Assembly (NCBI GenBank): GCA_026545765.1
Contig: CM048844.1
Span: forward strand, 51,177,401-51,241,400
Direction: 5' to 3'
Source of the DNA: Plantago major
Taxonomy: Eukaryota; Streptophyta; Magnoliopsida; Lamiales; Plantaginaceae
DNA length: 64,000 nucleotides
A program made the translations under genes and the position numbers. Below the pieces are notes generated by a model. The model saw only the letters and a program-made list of their open reading frames with translations, was not told the DNA's origin and ran no database searches. Shown one piece after another: positions 1-12,550 of the stretch (its first letter is position 1; every line of letters starts with the position of its first letter).

Positions 1-539
1 CTGTACTATTTTTATTTTGTAGTACCAACGGAACTATGCACGCTTTCTGAAGCATTGCATGTCCTTTTTCAGAGACCTTCACTTCTCCAGATACCAATTG
101 AAACATTGTTTCCCAGAAACATAGTTTTATCCAAGGTATCTGAGCGTGGGTTTATGTGGGAACTTTTCCTTACTCAGTAACCTTGTGTTTCAGATATCTT
201 TTGTGAAACTTGTTTATTGAAAAACACTTGTTTCTTCAGGGTATCTGGAAGTAGGTATCTGAGGAGACCAATCTCCTTAATCTTTAGCAATCTTGTGCAG
301 TCTTCGAATCTTCAATACATTGAACTGTTCTGCCGGATGCCTTCTTTTTGTCTTCTTTAAGGATATAAAAAAAATTACATTCAGAGACCTAACATCCTAT
401 ACAAGATTTGGTAGACTAACATACTCAGTAAACTTCCTCTTTTAAAAATGTTCAAGTGAACCAAGAGTACTAGTTATCTTTCTGAGCTAAGATAAGTCAT
501 TAGTTTTGCTGATCAAAATCTAAACAGATATTCCTAACA
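1..539 (-). mobile_element. Copia (Sirevirus-like) LTR piece, minus orientation
   Basis: This stretch is the reverse complement of the first part of the copia LTR at about 4682-5217; similarity runs almost the whole length with small differences. Read on the minus strand it begins TGTTAGGAATATCTG at 539, a typical LTR start. It abuts copia RT-coding sequence of the plus orientation at 540. The simplest reading is that a minus-oriented relative inserted into the RT region of the next element, and that the window opens inside its LTR. A local inversion is the alternative. Confidence 0.8.
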
Positions 540-1790
540 AAGATGAATGATACTAGTGAAATAACCAGAAACAAAGCAAGGTTGGTTGCCAAGGGATTCA
601 CTCCAGTTGCAAGATTGGATTCAATCAGACTATTTCTAGCCTTTGCAGCTCATAATGACTTTAAAGTTTACCAAATGAATGTCAAGAGAGCATTCCTTAA
701 TGGCGAGCTTGGTGAGGAAGTCTATGTTGATCAACCACCTGGTTTTGAAGTTTCCTCATAAAGCAAGATGGTCTAGAAGTTTCAGTACATTTAACCATGA
801 TGGGAAACTACTCTTAGTACAAGTTTATGTTGATGACATAATCTTTGGATCTAAGGACAAGCAACTTTGTAAAGACTTTGCTGAGCTCATGAAAAGTAAA
901 TTTGAGATGAGCATGATGGGAGAATTGATTTTCTTCCTAGGGTTGCAAGTCAAGCAACTTGATGATGGAATATTCATTAGTCAAACAAAGTATGCAAAAG
1001 ATATGCTCAATAAGTTTAATTTTAGTCTTTTGAGAAGAATGCTAAGATACCTATGAGCATTGGAACCAAGATGAACCTATACTGAATCTTACAAGAGTGT
1101 TGAAGAACACAAGTATAGGAAATTAATTGGGTCTCTACTTTACCTCACAGCAAGCAGACCAGATATTCAATATATACAGTTGGTGTATGTGTAAGATTTC
1201 AGACAAATCCAATGCAATCACACTATAACACTTCTATGAAGATTCTAAGGTATGTTAAAGGTACTGTAGAAGTTGGATTGTGGTATCCAAAAGAGAGTGG
1301 CTTGAGTTTAGTTGGCTATTCAGATGCTGACAATGCTAGATCAATGCTTGATCGAAAAAGTACTTCAAGAACATGTGAATTCCTTAGTACTAGATTGATA
1401 TCATGGTTCACCAAGAAGCAAAACTCAATTGCCACATCAACCACAGAAGTAGAGTACATTGTTGCTGGCTGTTGTGCTTCACAAATTTTGTGGATAGAAC
1501 AACAACACGGAGACTATGAGATCAATGAAGTGAAATCTCCCATTTTCTGTGACAACACAACTGCTATTGCAATCAATCAGAATCCTAAGTTCCATGCAAG
1601 AACAAAGCACATTGTTGTTAGACACCACTTCATCAGAGATCATGTTGAAAAAGAAAATATAGAGATACTCAAAATTGGTATAGAAGACCAACTTGCAGAT
1701 ATCTTTACAAAGCCTCTGCAAGAAATTAGATTCCTAGACTTGAAACATAGTATTGGGTTAATGGAATTGCCAAGGTGCTAAATTGGTCAC
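540..1790 (+). mobile_element. Copia element 1: RT and RNase H remnant (fossil)
   Basis: This is the 3' part of a Ty1/copia pol gene. Visible are the RT palm motif YVDDI near 826-842, the [10 protein letters not shown] segment and the RNase H end around 1212-1781, with copia landmarks such as TEVEYI, HARTKHI and QLADIFTKPL. It is close in sequence to the same region of element 2 at 11148-12550, so both belong to one family. The upstream gag, protease and integrase parts are absent, and the region is broken in several places. RT and RNase H copy element RNA into DNA in cytoplasmic particles; this copy is a fossil. Confidence 0.9.
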
Positions 1791-1949
1791 TGAGACAGGA
1801 ACTCAATGAGCCTATAGAGAACAATAACCCTTTCTGAAAAAGAAAGGCACTTAAATAGAGAAGGAGATATCTGAGACAAGCACTCATATATCATGGCTAA
1901 ATGTAAAGTTGGTAAAAGAGGTATCTGAAACGGGTATTCAGATATGTGA
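1791..1949 (+). other. 3' untranslated part of copia element 1
   Basis: Non-coding sequence after RNase H. It carries short imperfect palindromes of the form GATATCTGAGAC...TCAGATAT near 1867-1895 and 1920-1946, as in element 2 at 12560-12855. It is interrupted at 1949 by the solo LTR and continues at 4316. Confidence 0.7.
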
Positions 1950-4315
1950 TGTAACGCCCCAACTTTTGGGTTTTTAAAATAAGTAAATTTCAGTCGGGGC
2001 GTCGAGCAAAAACAGAGCTGAAACGTTTAGTGAAACATGGGAAGTTACAGACAAACTTTCGTTTGAAGTTGCTAGAATAAAAATATATTTTATTCAGCAA
2101 ACAAAACCACAAGATTTCCAACATTCTTATCTTTAAAAGATACACAATATAACAAGAAATGACATGAGTTTTTGAAATACACAAAAGAACATTATTTTCA
2201 TTGACAAAAATCCCAAACCCCAACTACACACTTAGTTTGCTGAGTTTATCGGTCGTTCATTCTTCACCGCCATCTCACCTACAAGGAAGGGAATAAAACA
2301 AGTGTGAGAAAAACCTCAATGAGTGTTCAAAGATTTTCGTGTGAAGTTTTCATTAAAATCATAACAATAAAAATCAAGAACTTAAAATACAATATACTTT
2401 CAATAACGTATACTTTTCAGAAAAATATTATTTCATGTCGCTCCTTATAACCCCACAGTAAAACAGGCCTTATGTCTCCCTGATAGTCGATCGAACTATC
2501 CAGTCAGGACCCTGCCATGGTACAGGGGTGGAATTCTACGACCCAACTAAATCATTGAAGGCTTCTATCATTCAATTTAAAGGGAATGGGCAAAGGAAAC
2601 CGACAAGTAGCTCGCCAGACACAACTGACCAAACTACAAGCCAATTAGCTGAACCAAATGTACGTATCTTTCTTGAACCGTCAATCAAAACAAAATAACA
2701 ATCGTATATATAAAAATATACATATCTTTCAAAATCAGTGGAAGCATGTTAAAACTCTTTCGTGATTTGGTTTTATGCAATAGAACATGCATTTTGGAAA
2801 ACATGCATTACTTATATACAAGTTGAAAACATATTAAAATACCTTCCAGGTTTTGAAAATAATACATATATATAGTTTTGTAGAACACTCACTTTTGAAG
2901 GTTAGGAAGAGCAAGAACAATGAAAGTACTTGCAAGAAGAACAAGCTACAAACTTGAAAGAAAAAGACAATAATACTTTAAGATTTTTGGGAGTAAAATA
3001 CTAAGAATTTTTGTGAGTAAAAGTGGCTGCAAGAAGGGGGTATTTATAGGGTGTATTGAGTGAAGATGAAAGGGTTGAAGAGCTAAAAAATAAATGGCAA
3101 TTTAAATGGCTTAAATTGCACTTAAAACTCATGATATAAAACCAATAATAAAGGAGCCAAAATTAAGAGAGACCTTTCACATTTTTTTTAAAACATTTAA
3201 ACACAATAACTAATGATAAATGATCATATTTTACTTGGAAAAAGGTTCAAAAACGTTTTTGGTATCACATACGTCATTTGTACACAAAAATAAAATGTGA
3301 CACACAAAAAATGCAACACTTAGAGCAATTAAATTGAACTCACAATTACACATGTATATGCAACAATTAAACTTAAAATATTAAACATGCATAGGAAATA
3401 TTACACTTAGACATGCGTAAATAACATGAAAATAAGCATAAAAGATTAATGAAAAGAAATTCAAAAGGTCGATCGAAACATAGCTGAAAAATAGCATGAA
3501 ACATTCGACATTACAAGCGACCTTACATACCGTAACATGAAAAAGAAATAAAAATCTTTTATTCATTAAAGAAGTCTCAAGTTTCCAAACTCTTCTATTT
3601 TAAAATATATGAATATAAAATAACACTTTAATTTCTAAACATTAAGAGAGCCACAGACACATAAAGACATGCATGTACATTACATAATTCAAAAGTGACT
3701 CTTCACATTATAAATCAATAAAGCACATACATAAAGACTTGCATTTAAATAAGATAATTAAAAAGACTCTTAGACTTCTTCTAACTTAACTACTATTAAT
3801 ATATCATATTAATGAACTCACATGAAGGCAATTGAAGTTAATCTTTAAATCTAATCAAGCCACACAAATAATGACATACATTAAAATACATAATTACAAT
3901 GACACTCTTCACATTATACATCATTCAAAGCAAACAAATAAAGTATTGAATTAAGCTTGACAATTAAAAAGAAGTCTTGGCACATTAATCCTTCATAAAG
4001 ATAAATTTAAGAGATGACTATCAAATTATTTTCAAATAATTACACCAACAAATTAAAGGATAAAATAATCACATTTTTAAGTAGGAAAAATACACCAAAA
4101 ATAATTTCTCTTATTTCAAAAAAGTACAAAATAAAAAACCACACATATTACAAATTGACAAGTTACATAAACTTTTAAAACAAATAATAAACATCTAAAA
4201 CAATAACACAATCAAATTAAAATAATTCAAATATATTTTCATACAAATACACTAATACAAGTAAAAGCATGCAAGGGAAAAAATACTAAGGTACGTTAAA
4301 ATCTGGGGTGTCACA
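1950..4315 (-). mobile_element. Solo gypsy-type LTR, 2366 bp, with 5-bp target duplication
   Basis: The segment begins TGTAACGCCCC and ends GGGGTGTCACA, so it has TG...CA ends and imperfect inverted termini. The flanks are identical TGTGA pentamers at 1945-1949 and 4316-4320, a perfect target duplication. No pol or gag sequence lies inside. A related copy in the opposite orientation lies at 31991-34441, and the stretch around 2440-2540 matches it at roughly 95 percent by eye. The minus orientation follows from the companion copy, where a purine tract precedes the LTR. A TATA-like TATAAATACCCC on the minus strand near 3038-3050 fits an LTR promoter. Length and termini resemble the Tekay/Del type of Ty3/gypsy LTR (inference). 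It looks whole as a solo LTR. Confidence 0.85.
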
Positions 4316-4681
4316 TGTGAGGCCACTAAGTAAGGGGGAACACAAAAGAAGAGAAGTAGACAAACAGTACTACTATCTGTCAGAAGTCAACTATCTCTTG
4401 TGCTTTGAAAAATCGCCATTTTTATGCTAATTTTCAAACAACACTAGACGCTTAATTAATAAGCTCAGAAACCAGTTTGTCTCCTAGTTTCAGGTTGCTG
4501 AGAGTTGAAAACGACTCAGATAGCTATTAGCCAAATAGCATTAATTGGGCACAATTACCTGTGTTGATTGTGATCATTGCTGAGAAATCAATCTCAACCA
4601 TTGAAATAATGGCGATAGCAATTCAATGGCTCATATGCATCTCAACAATCCACTAGCGCAGTAACCTAGTAACCGGCCTAT
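4316..4681 (+). other. Copia element 1, purine tract and region before the LTR
   Basis: The interrupted 3' region of element 1 resumes here. A purine tract AGTAAGGGGGAACAC lies near 4328-4342 and is nearly the same as the tract at 12857-12871 in element 2. The following 340 bases resemble 12872-13200: both hold a motif around CAGATAGCTA followed by ATTAATTGGGC. No coding sequence is seen. Confidence 0.65.
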
Positions 4682-5359
4682 TAGGAATATCTGTTTAGAT
4701 TTTGATCATCAAACTAATGACTTATCTTAGCTCAGAAAGGTGGTTAGTACTCCTGGTTCACTTGAACACTGTAAAAGAGGAAAATCACTAAGTATGTTAG
4801 TCTAGCAAAACTTGTATATGATGTTAGATCTCTAAATGTAACTTTTATATCTTTGAAGAAGACCAAGAAGAAGGCATCCGGCAGGAGAGTTCAACAAATT
4901 TTGAAGATTTGAAGACTGCACAAGATTGCTAAAGATGAAGGAAATTGGTCTCTTCAGATACCTATGTCCAGATATCTTAAAGAAACAAGTGTTTTTCAAT
5001 AAACAAGTTTTGCAAAAGATATTTGAGAACACAATCTGAAGGAGGAAAAGAGCCCACATAAACCTACACTCAGATACCCTGGATAAAACTATGTTTTTGG
5101 GAAACAATGTTTCAACAGGTATCTGGAGATGTGAAGGTCTCTGGAATGGGACATGCAATGCTTCAGAAAGCGTGCATAGTTCCGTTGGCACTACAGGACA
5201 AAAATAGTACAATGCAATAAATGCGCAGACAGAGACATCTGAACAAAAGAGGAAATCTCTGAAAAGAGACAACGTCTTCTATAGTACTATTTTCAGATAT
5301 CAATAGTTTGAATTTGAATTGAGCCTAACGGATACTATTCAAATGGCTTCAAATTCAAC

Positions 5360-5366
5360 TATAAAT
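5360..5366 (+). promoter_or_regulatory. LTR TATA box
   Basis: TATAAAT in the sequence CAACTATAAATATCACC, placed inside the LTR where the U3/R border is expected. It probably marked the start of element RNA a few tens of bases downstream. Confidence 0.5.
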
Positions 5367-6127
5367 ATCACCACTTAGAATGCTTGAAATAGACCTTGAG
5401 CTTACACACAGAACGAACTTATTCATTCAAGCATACAAGCCTTCAACCTACTTACTCTTTAGCTTACATTTGCGACTAAGCTCTTGAATTCTAAGTAGCA
5501 CGAAAGTTCTAAGTGTCCTGTTCCTTAACAAGCATTGCTATCTGTGAAGGAGTTGAATCAAAAGATCAAGTATCTGAGTTTCATTCTCCAGAACATTTAA
5601 CATAGACTTGGGTCAGTAAAGAAGAACATATCACCACACATTGTGAAGTGTGTTAAGTGATTCTTGTTCTATAGAGTATTCCTAAATAACTGAAAAGTTA
5701 GTAAGACTACTCACCTGACAAACCATCATAACCAACACCTTTACACGGCGTGGAGTATAGGAAGTACTTATTTTGGAAAACTGAGGAACAGCTCAAAGGT
5801 TTCTGAGTATAGGAAGTACTTGGCTGGGAGCCGGGGAATAACTCAGGGGGAACACTTGGTTGGGAACCTAGTGTATTTAGGAATTGAGAGAAGATATTTG
5901 TAAGGTGAACTCAATTATCTGTCTTAGTGGATTCATGGTCTGAGAAAGGCCGAAGTGGATTAGTTGAAGGATTACGCCACCTTCTGATACCACTATAAAA
6001 GACGTGTTATTTACTTTCAGCAATTTACTTATCGTTCTCTTTATCCTGCTAAGTATTTAAACACATTATATCTTGTTGAGCACGTGCACTTATCACAGAA
6101 AAGTCTTTCGCTCTCTGAAATTAAGTA

Positions 6128-6379
6128 CTCCCTCCGTTCCATAGATTTCTTTCCATTTTTCCATTTTGGGCGTTCCATTAAAAACTTTCCATTTCCTTTT
6201 ATGGAAACCCACTATCTCCATTATTAATATTTTAATCTCTCTCTTTCATACTTTTTCAATTCTCTTTCTTACTTTTTACTATACACTTACTACTTTATCT
6301 ATATAAACCCATTTTTTACTCAAATTTCTTAAAATTTGTGCAAAAACAAAATGGAAAGAAATTGGTGGAATGGAGGGAG
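6128..6379. mobile_element. Stowaway MITE, 252 bp, inserted in the copia LTR
   Basis: The segment starts CTCCCTCCGTTCCA and ends TGGAATGGAGGGAG. The two ends pair as inverted repeats over about 28 bases with a few mismatches. It is flanked by TA at 6126-6127 and 6380-6381, the target duplication used by Tc1/mariner transposases. CTCCCTCCG ends define the plant Stowaway family. The interior is AT-rich and non-coding. It looks structurally whole and must be younger than the LTR it sits in. Confidence 0.92.
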
Positions 6380-6496
6380 TATTAGATATCTTCACAGATA
6401 TATGAGAAATTGTGTTTATCGACAAAAGTTGTAAAAGACTATTCACCCCCCCCCCCCCCCCGAGTCTTTTCCTTTGCCGTTATCTGGACCAACCAG

Positions 6497-6508
6497 TTGT
6501 ATCAGAGC
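6497..6508 (+). other. Primer-binding site of copia element 2
   Basis: TTGTATCAGAGC closely matches the plant copia primer site TGGTATCAGAGC, complementary to the 3' end of initiator methionine tRNA. Its position a few bases after the LTR and about 100 bases before the gag start is as expected. Confidence 0.8.
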
Positions 6509-6612
6509 AGGAGGTTCCCAAGCCTTCTGCACTTAACCTAGATCCTAGAGAAGTGCCCACTATCTTCTTTTCACCTACACTTGATTTGTCTGTTTAGTGT
6601 GTTTGCTGTAGG

Positions 6613-8951
6613 ATGTCTTTAAGTGACGCTCCAATTCTCAAGCCAGAGAACTATGAGAAATGGAAGAACAACATGATGCTCCACCTAGAAGCCATCCGTG
6701 ACGAAATGATCGAAGTGATAAAGAATGGCCCCATAGTCATTCAACAACTTAAGCAGATCATGGAGGTTTCTAATGGTAGAGACAGAGTTCCCACTGATCA
6801 AGAACCAAGTGGTGGTTCTTACAAACAGGTGCGTCAACCAGTAGAAGACTTACTGGTCAAGTTGTTTATGAGCCAAAGCCCAGAGAGCTATGGACATCGG
6901 AAGATGAAAAGAGAAAATCGACTGGATGGTCAGGCTCGCAATATCATCATACGTTCCACTCCAGAGCACATACAGTGTAAACTGTGGGGTGCAAAAATGG
7001 CGAAAGTGGCCTGGCAACTGATTGAAGAAATCTGTGCCGACACTGAGAAAACAAAGGAAAATAAGTTCGATGTTTTGAAGCTCAAATTCCAAAACTTTAA
7101 ACAAGGTCCCACAAAGACTCTTGAAGAACTAGATTTCCGGTTCACAACATTGATGAGTGAAATGGCTGCACTTGATGAAATTGAGAGATACTCTAACTCT
7201 GAAAAGGTTAAGACTATCGTGAGAAGCTTGAATCAAAACTGGGAACATACTCAGTACTTTTTATTTCAACCAAGGAATGCCAAATATCACTCCAGTAGAA
7301 CTCTTTTCCCACTTAGCTAATGCCAACTATGAAACTACTCAGGGAGAACAAATGATTGCTGAGAAAGCTCAGAATGTTGCTTTAGTAACACAAGGTACTT
7401 CTGAAAAGAGGGATACCAAAGAAATGACTGAGGAAGATGCTCTTGGTGTGAAGCAAATGAGTAAATATGTCAGTTGGGAGATTAAGAGAAGAAAAGCCAA
7501 AGAGAAGTTGAAAAAGCATCTAGGCTCAAACTATCACCAGTACAAAAATATGCAATTTATCAAGCTCATTTGAACAAGCTCAGCAAGCATCTAGTACTGA
7601 GGAAGCAGAAATCGGAAATGATATCAGTTTCCACTGTCAGAAACTTGGTCATTTTAAAAGAGACTGCCCTGTTTTCATTAAGCTAAAGACAGGTTACAAG
7701 AAAGATAGAAGAAACTTCAAGAGAGGTCAGAGAGCTATGGTCACTGAAGAAAGGAAAAAGGTTCAAATCCAACTGGATGCTCTTGATATTGAGTCAGAAT
7801 CTGAGAAGAAGACTCAGATGACTCCAAACTACCTTCTCCAAAATTATTTGGCATCACTCATGAATTGGTTGACTTTGGTAAAAGAAAAGGGAATTATGTG
7901 GGGTTGCTGAGGAGATCTATCCAGATTGCTCCAACATTGAGCCTTGCCTAATGGCTGACAAGGTAACCAACATTTCTCAATTTATAAATTATGAGAGTGA
8001 TGAGGAAGAAATCAGAGATTTAGAATATCTCAGAAGAGAACTTGATCTCTACAAAAGAGAATTTCAAATGGTCCGAGCTAGAGCCGACATTTTTGAAGAA
8101 GAAAAGAATTCTCTTGAGAAGGAAAATTCACAATTACTCAAGATATCTGAGAAAAAGGATGCTGAAAAAGCATTTCTCAAAGCACAGAAATCTGAGACGG
8201 AGAAGTCACCCAGAAAGGCAACGGATATATTCCAAAAGGAAAATAAAGATCTTCTTTCTGAAAAAGAGGAACTCAAAAAGAAAGAACTATCTTTTCAATC
8301 CCATGCAAAGCTATTGACACTCTTACTGAAGTACACTCTTATTTAAGAGATCCTTCAGAAAAGGGAGGACTTGGGCTGGACACACAAACAAATAGCTCTA
8401 CTACTTTGAATAAGAGTGACCAAAGAATAACATTTGTTAGTGCTCAGCAAGATGGTTCTCAAATAACCTACAACATTGGTCAGAAAGCTAAGGTTGTTGA
8501 CAAAGGAAAGACAGTTGCGACCAAACCTTTGTGGGGAAAACAAGTCCAAAACAAAACTGTTGGGAACGTTTCTGTAAAGAAACATAACACTGAAAAGTGT
8601 AATCACCCACAGTGCTATGTCTCTCAGAAAGGAAAAATTGCGGGAGCAGGTAAATTTTCCAATATCACGTTTTCTGGAAAGAAAGATGTTCCAGAGACTA
8701 GCGAAGCTGCTGAGAAGAGAACTCAGATAGCACCAGGTGCTCGAAATGGCATTGGCTATAAAGCCATCAGGAAACAACTCCCTCGTGAGTATAAACAAGA
8801 GCAAGAACGATGGATGAAAGCCAGGATTGCGCATATCAATCATCAGAAGTGGAAGAAAGAACAGGTTGCGACCACTCTGAATGCCAGGGCTAGAAGAAAT
8901 CTGGCAATGAAAGCTAAGTTCTTTGAAGCAGACTCGAATCAGTATCTCTGA
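6613..8951 (+). mobile_element. Copia element 2: gag region (fossil)
   Basis: The region opens with ATG at 6613 and a copia gag N-terminus (PENYEKWKNNMM). A UBN2-like gag core follows at about 6840-7290 and a CCHC knuckle (CQKLGHFKRDC) at about 7636-7668. A strongly charged, probably coiled-coil stretch lies at 7951-8340, and a basic Lys/Arg-rich part at 8406-8950. The long gag with a coiled coil after the knuckle fits Sireviruses better than short-gag copia lineages. Gag would form the particle shell around element RNA. The region is broken in several places. Confidence 0.85.
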
Positions 8952-9166
8952 AAGCACCACGAGGAGCACCAAGGAACACACCAAGCAGGAAAATAGCTTT
9001 AAATGATAATGACACTAATCATTTACCTAAAGTTCCTCCTTATGTTCCAACAAGACAAAAGAATACCCCAAGGAAGTTCATTCAGAAATGGATTCCTACA
9101 GGGAGATTCTTTAGTCCAGAAGGTTCCATTGTTGGAATGAGAGCCTAACTCCATGTTTCCTGTTTT

Positions 9167-10612
9167 TTGCAGAACACTCTGAGGAAGAACCCTAAGTGGC
9201 ATTTTGATAGTGGATGTGGGAAGCACATGACAGGAGACAAAGCAAATCTGGTTAACTACAGAAAATGCGATAAAGGACCAATTATTAGATTTGCTGGAGG
9301 AGATGAAAATCCAACCATAGGTTTTGGAAATCTGAAGCTTGTAGCTCTTACAATCTCTGAAGTACTACATGTAAAGGGATTGAAATATAATCTCCTAAGC
9401 ATGAGTCAATTGGTAGACAAAGGGTACACTGTAAAGATCAAGTCAATACTATGCAAATTAATTGACAATGTGTCAAAGCAGACAGTCTTGGTTGCTAGGC
9501 GGAAAGGAAATATTTATGTTGCTGACTGGGCATCTGCCACAACTGAAGAATGTCTCATGGTGAGTCAATCTGGCCACACTGAAGAAAACTGGCTATGGCA
9601 TAAAAGAATGAGTCCCTTGAACTTCAAAACCCTGAACAAGCTAACCAAGAAAGAATTGGTGGTTGGTTTACCCAAAATGGCATATAGAAAAGATGGTATA
9701 TGCTCAGCTTGCCAAATGGGAAAACAATCCAAAATATCTTTCAAGTCTAAAACTAGACACTCCAGTGAAAGGCCACTACAAATGTTATATATGGATCTTT
9801 TTGAATCCTCTATAACTAGCTATGCAGGAAAGAAGTATGGTCTGGTTGTTGTTGATGATTACTCAAGATTCACTTGGGTTGTATTTCTCAAACAAAAATC
9901 TGATGCAAGGGTTGAAATACCCAACTTCCTGAATAAGCTTGAAGTCATGAAAAATGACAAGGTATCTGTAATCAGAACAGACCATGGTACTGAGTTTGTG
10001 AACCAGTACATAAAAGAGTTTTGTACGTGCAAAGGTATACAACATCAACTATCTTCAGTAAGGACACCACAACAAAATGGTGTTGCTGAAAGGAAAAATA
10101 GGACCCTAAAAGAAGCAGCAAGAACAATGCTTGCTGACACTGAAATAAGTGAAATCTGTTGGGTTGAAGCTGTTAACACAACTTGCTACACTCAAACTAG
10201 ATGTTTGATTAACAAACATTATGACAAAACTCCTTATGAACTTTTGATTGGTAGACCCCCTAGTATCAAACATCTAAGGGTGTTTGGTTGCAGATGTTTT
10301 ATTCTTAACAATGGAAAAGAATACTTGAGAACATTTCATCCAAAAGCAGATGAAGGAGTATTTCTTGGTTATTCTCTGAAGAGCAAAGCCTATAGAATTT
10401 ACAACAAAAGAACGCAAAAGATTGAAGAATCTGTTCATGTAGTTTTCTACGAAGGAAATAAGAAAGTACCCTTGAATGAAGAACTCTTAGATAGGTTCAA
10501 AGAACTAACGATTAAAGATTCTGAAGAAGAATCCTCAAAAGGAAATAACTCTGTCATTCACTTAGAGGATGACTCTGACAATGAAAAGCAACCATTGCTT
10601 AGTGACAACTAG
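9167..10612 (+). mobile_element. Copia element 2: protease and integrase region (fossil)
   Basis: A retropepsin-like active-site motif (FDSGCGKHMTG) lies near 9200. It is followed by a GAG-pre-integrase domain (WHKRMSPLNFKTLNKL, then a CSAC zinc motif) at about 9595-9720. The integrase core runs from about 9780 to 10130, with DDYSRFTW, RTDHGTEF and QNGVAERKNRT. A C-terminal copia segment (LRVFGCRCF) lies near 10280. Integrase inserts the DNA copy into chromosomes. The family order protease-integrase-RT identifies Ty1/copia and excludes gypsy. Confidence 0.92.
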
Positions 10613-10641
10613 ATGACTCTAGACATGATGAAGAATTTCCC

Positions 10642-12550
10642 ATGAGAATTCCAGAAATGGAACAGGTTACTGAGAATCTTCATCATGAACAGGTTTTTGA
10701 GAATGAGATTGCTGAAAATCCCATCACATATATCTCTAACACTGAAAAAGTGTCAGATATCAATGGCATTTCCCGTGTGCCTGATATCTCAGATACTGAA
10801 CCAGTATCTTGTCAAGATCATATTGATTCACATTCAGATCAAAATGATATTAGTCCTACTAGTTCAAAACCCATTATAAAATGGATAAGAAATCATCCTA
10901 CCAAGAATGTGATTGGTCCTTTAAACCAAGGGGTTAGAACTAGGAGAGCAGTTGCTGGAAATGCAGACTCTCTTTATGTATGTTTCATCTCAAACATTGA
11001 ACCTAAAACTATAGAAGAAGCATTGAAGGATCAAGATTGGATCTCTGCAATGCAAGAAGAGTTGGATCAATTTGAGAGAAACAAAGTCTGGAAACTAGTT
11101 CCATTTGTTGACGGAATATCTGTAATTCGAACCAAGTGGATTTTCAGAAACAAAATGAATGAGTCTGGTGAAATAACCAGAAACAAAGCAAGGTTGGTTG
11201 CCAAGGGATTCACCCAGACTGAAGGACTAGAGTTTGATGAGTCATATGCTCCAGTTGCAAGATTGGATGCAATTAGACTATTTCTAGCCTTTCCAGCTCA
11301 TAATGACTTTAAAGTTTATCAAATGGATGTCAAAAGTGCATTCCTAAACGGTGAACTTGCTGAGGAAGTCTATGTTGAACAACCACCAGGCTTTGAAGTT
11401 TCTACAGAAAGTAGAATGGTTTATCAGCTTCAGAAAGCTCTGTATGGACTGAAACAGGCTCCAAGAGCATGGTATGATACTTTAGCCAAACACTTGTTGG
11501 AAAGTGGCTTCAAGAAAGGAGATGTTGATAAAACACTCTTTACTTTGAACCATGAAGGGAAACTACTTTTACTTCAAGTATATGTTGATAAAATTATATT
11601 TGGATCTAAGACAAGCAACTTTGTGAAGACTTGGCTGAGCTCATGAAAAGTAAATTTGAGATGAGCATGATGGGAGAATTAAACTACTTCCTAGGATTGC
11701 AAGTCAAGCAACTTAATGATGGAATATTCATTAGTCAAACAAAGTATACAAAAGATATGCTCAACAAGTTTAATCTAAAGCCTTCTGAAAAGAATGCTAA
11801 GATACCTATGAGCATTGGAACCAAAATGACCTATACTGAATCTGACAAGAGTGTGGAAGAACACAAGCATAGGAAATTGATTAAGTCTCTACTGTACCTC
11901 ACTGTAAGTAGACCTGATATTCAATATGCAGTTGAGTGTGTGCTAGATTTCAGACAAATCCAATGCAATCACACTACAACATTGTTATGAAAATACTAAG
12001 GTATGTAAAGGGTACTGTAGAAGTTGGATTGTGGTATCCAAAAGACAGTGGATTGAGTTTAGTTGGCTATTCAGATGTTGACTATGTTGGATAATTCCTT
12101 GATAGAAAAATCACCTCAGGAACTTGTCAATTTCTTGGTGCCAGATTAATATCATGGTTCAGCAAGAAACAAAACTCAATTGCCATATCTACCACGGAGG
12201 CTGAATATATTGCTGTTGGGTGTTGTACTTCACATATATTGTGGATACAACAACAACTCAAAGACTATGAGATCAATGAAGAGGAAACTCCTATTTTCTG
12301 TGACAACACAAGTGCTATTGCCATAACTCAGAATCCTAAGTTTCATGCAAGAACAAATTACATTGATGTTAGACACCAGTTCATTAGAGATAATGTTGAA
12401 AAAGGCAATATAGAGATACTCAAAATTGGTACTGAAGACCAACTTGCAGATATCTTTACAAAGCCTTTGCAAGAAAGCAGGTTCTTAACCTTGAGACATA
12501 GTCTTGGGTTAATGGAGCTACCAAAGGAACTGAAAAGTTCTAATCTCTGA
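10642..12550 (+). mobile_element. Copia element 2: reverse transcriptase and RNase H region (fossil)
   Basis: An acidic linker (10642-10980) precedes the RT domain, recognised by [20 protein letters not shown] near 11010, [11 protein letters not shown], the [14 protein letters not shown] block, EQPPGFE and [11 protein letters not shown]. RNase H follows at about 11995-12550, with CDNTSAIAI, HARTNYIDVRH and QLADIFTKPLQE. The closest relative in this window is element 1. The region is broken in several places. Confidence 0.92.

Larger units (their letters stand above)
4682..6494 (+). mobile_element. Copia (Sirevirus-like) LTR shared between elements 1 and 2
   Basis: The left boundary is set by comparison with the inverted copy at 1-539, whose start matches ATTAGGAATATCTG here. 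The right boundary is set by the primer-binding site that follows. A TATA box lies at 5360-5366, and a poly-C run at about 6445-6461 before GAGTCTTTTCC is typical of copia U5. The LTR lies downstream of element 1's purine tract and upstream of element 2's primer site, so it can be read as 3' LTR of one or 5' LTR of the other. Without the MITE it is about 1.56 kb, in the long range known for Sireviruses. No second copy of this LTR follows element 2. Confidence 0.75.

Noticed and set aside
2240-4300. Small ORFs inside the solo LTR
   Set aside because: Short, AT-rich, unrelated between the two LTR copies, and in a non-coding element.
4832-5272. 146-residue minus-strand ORF
   Set aside because: It lies wholly within the copia LTR, antisense to it, and has no protein features.
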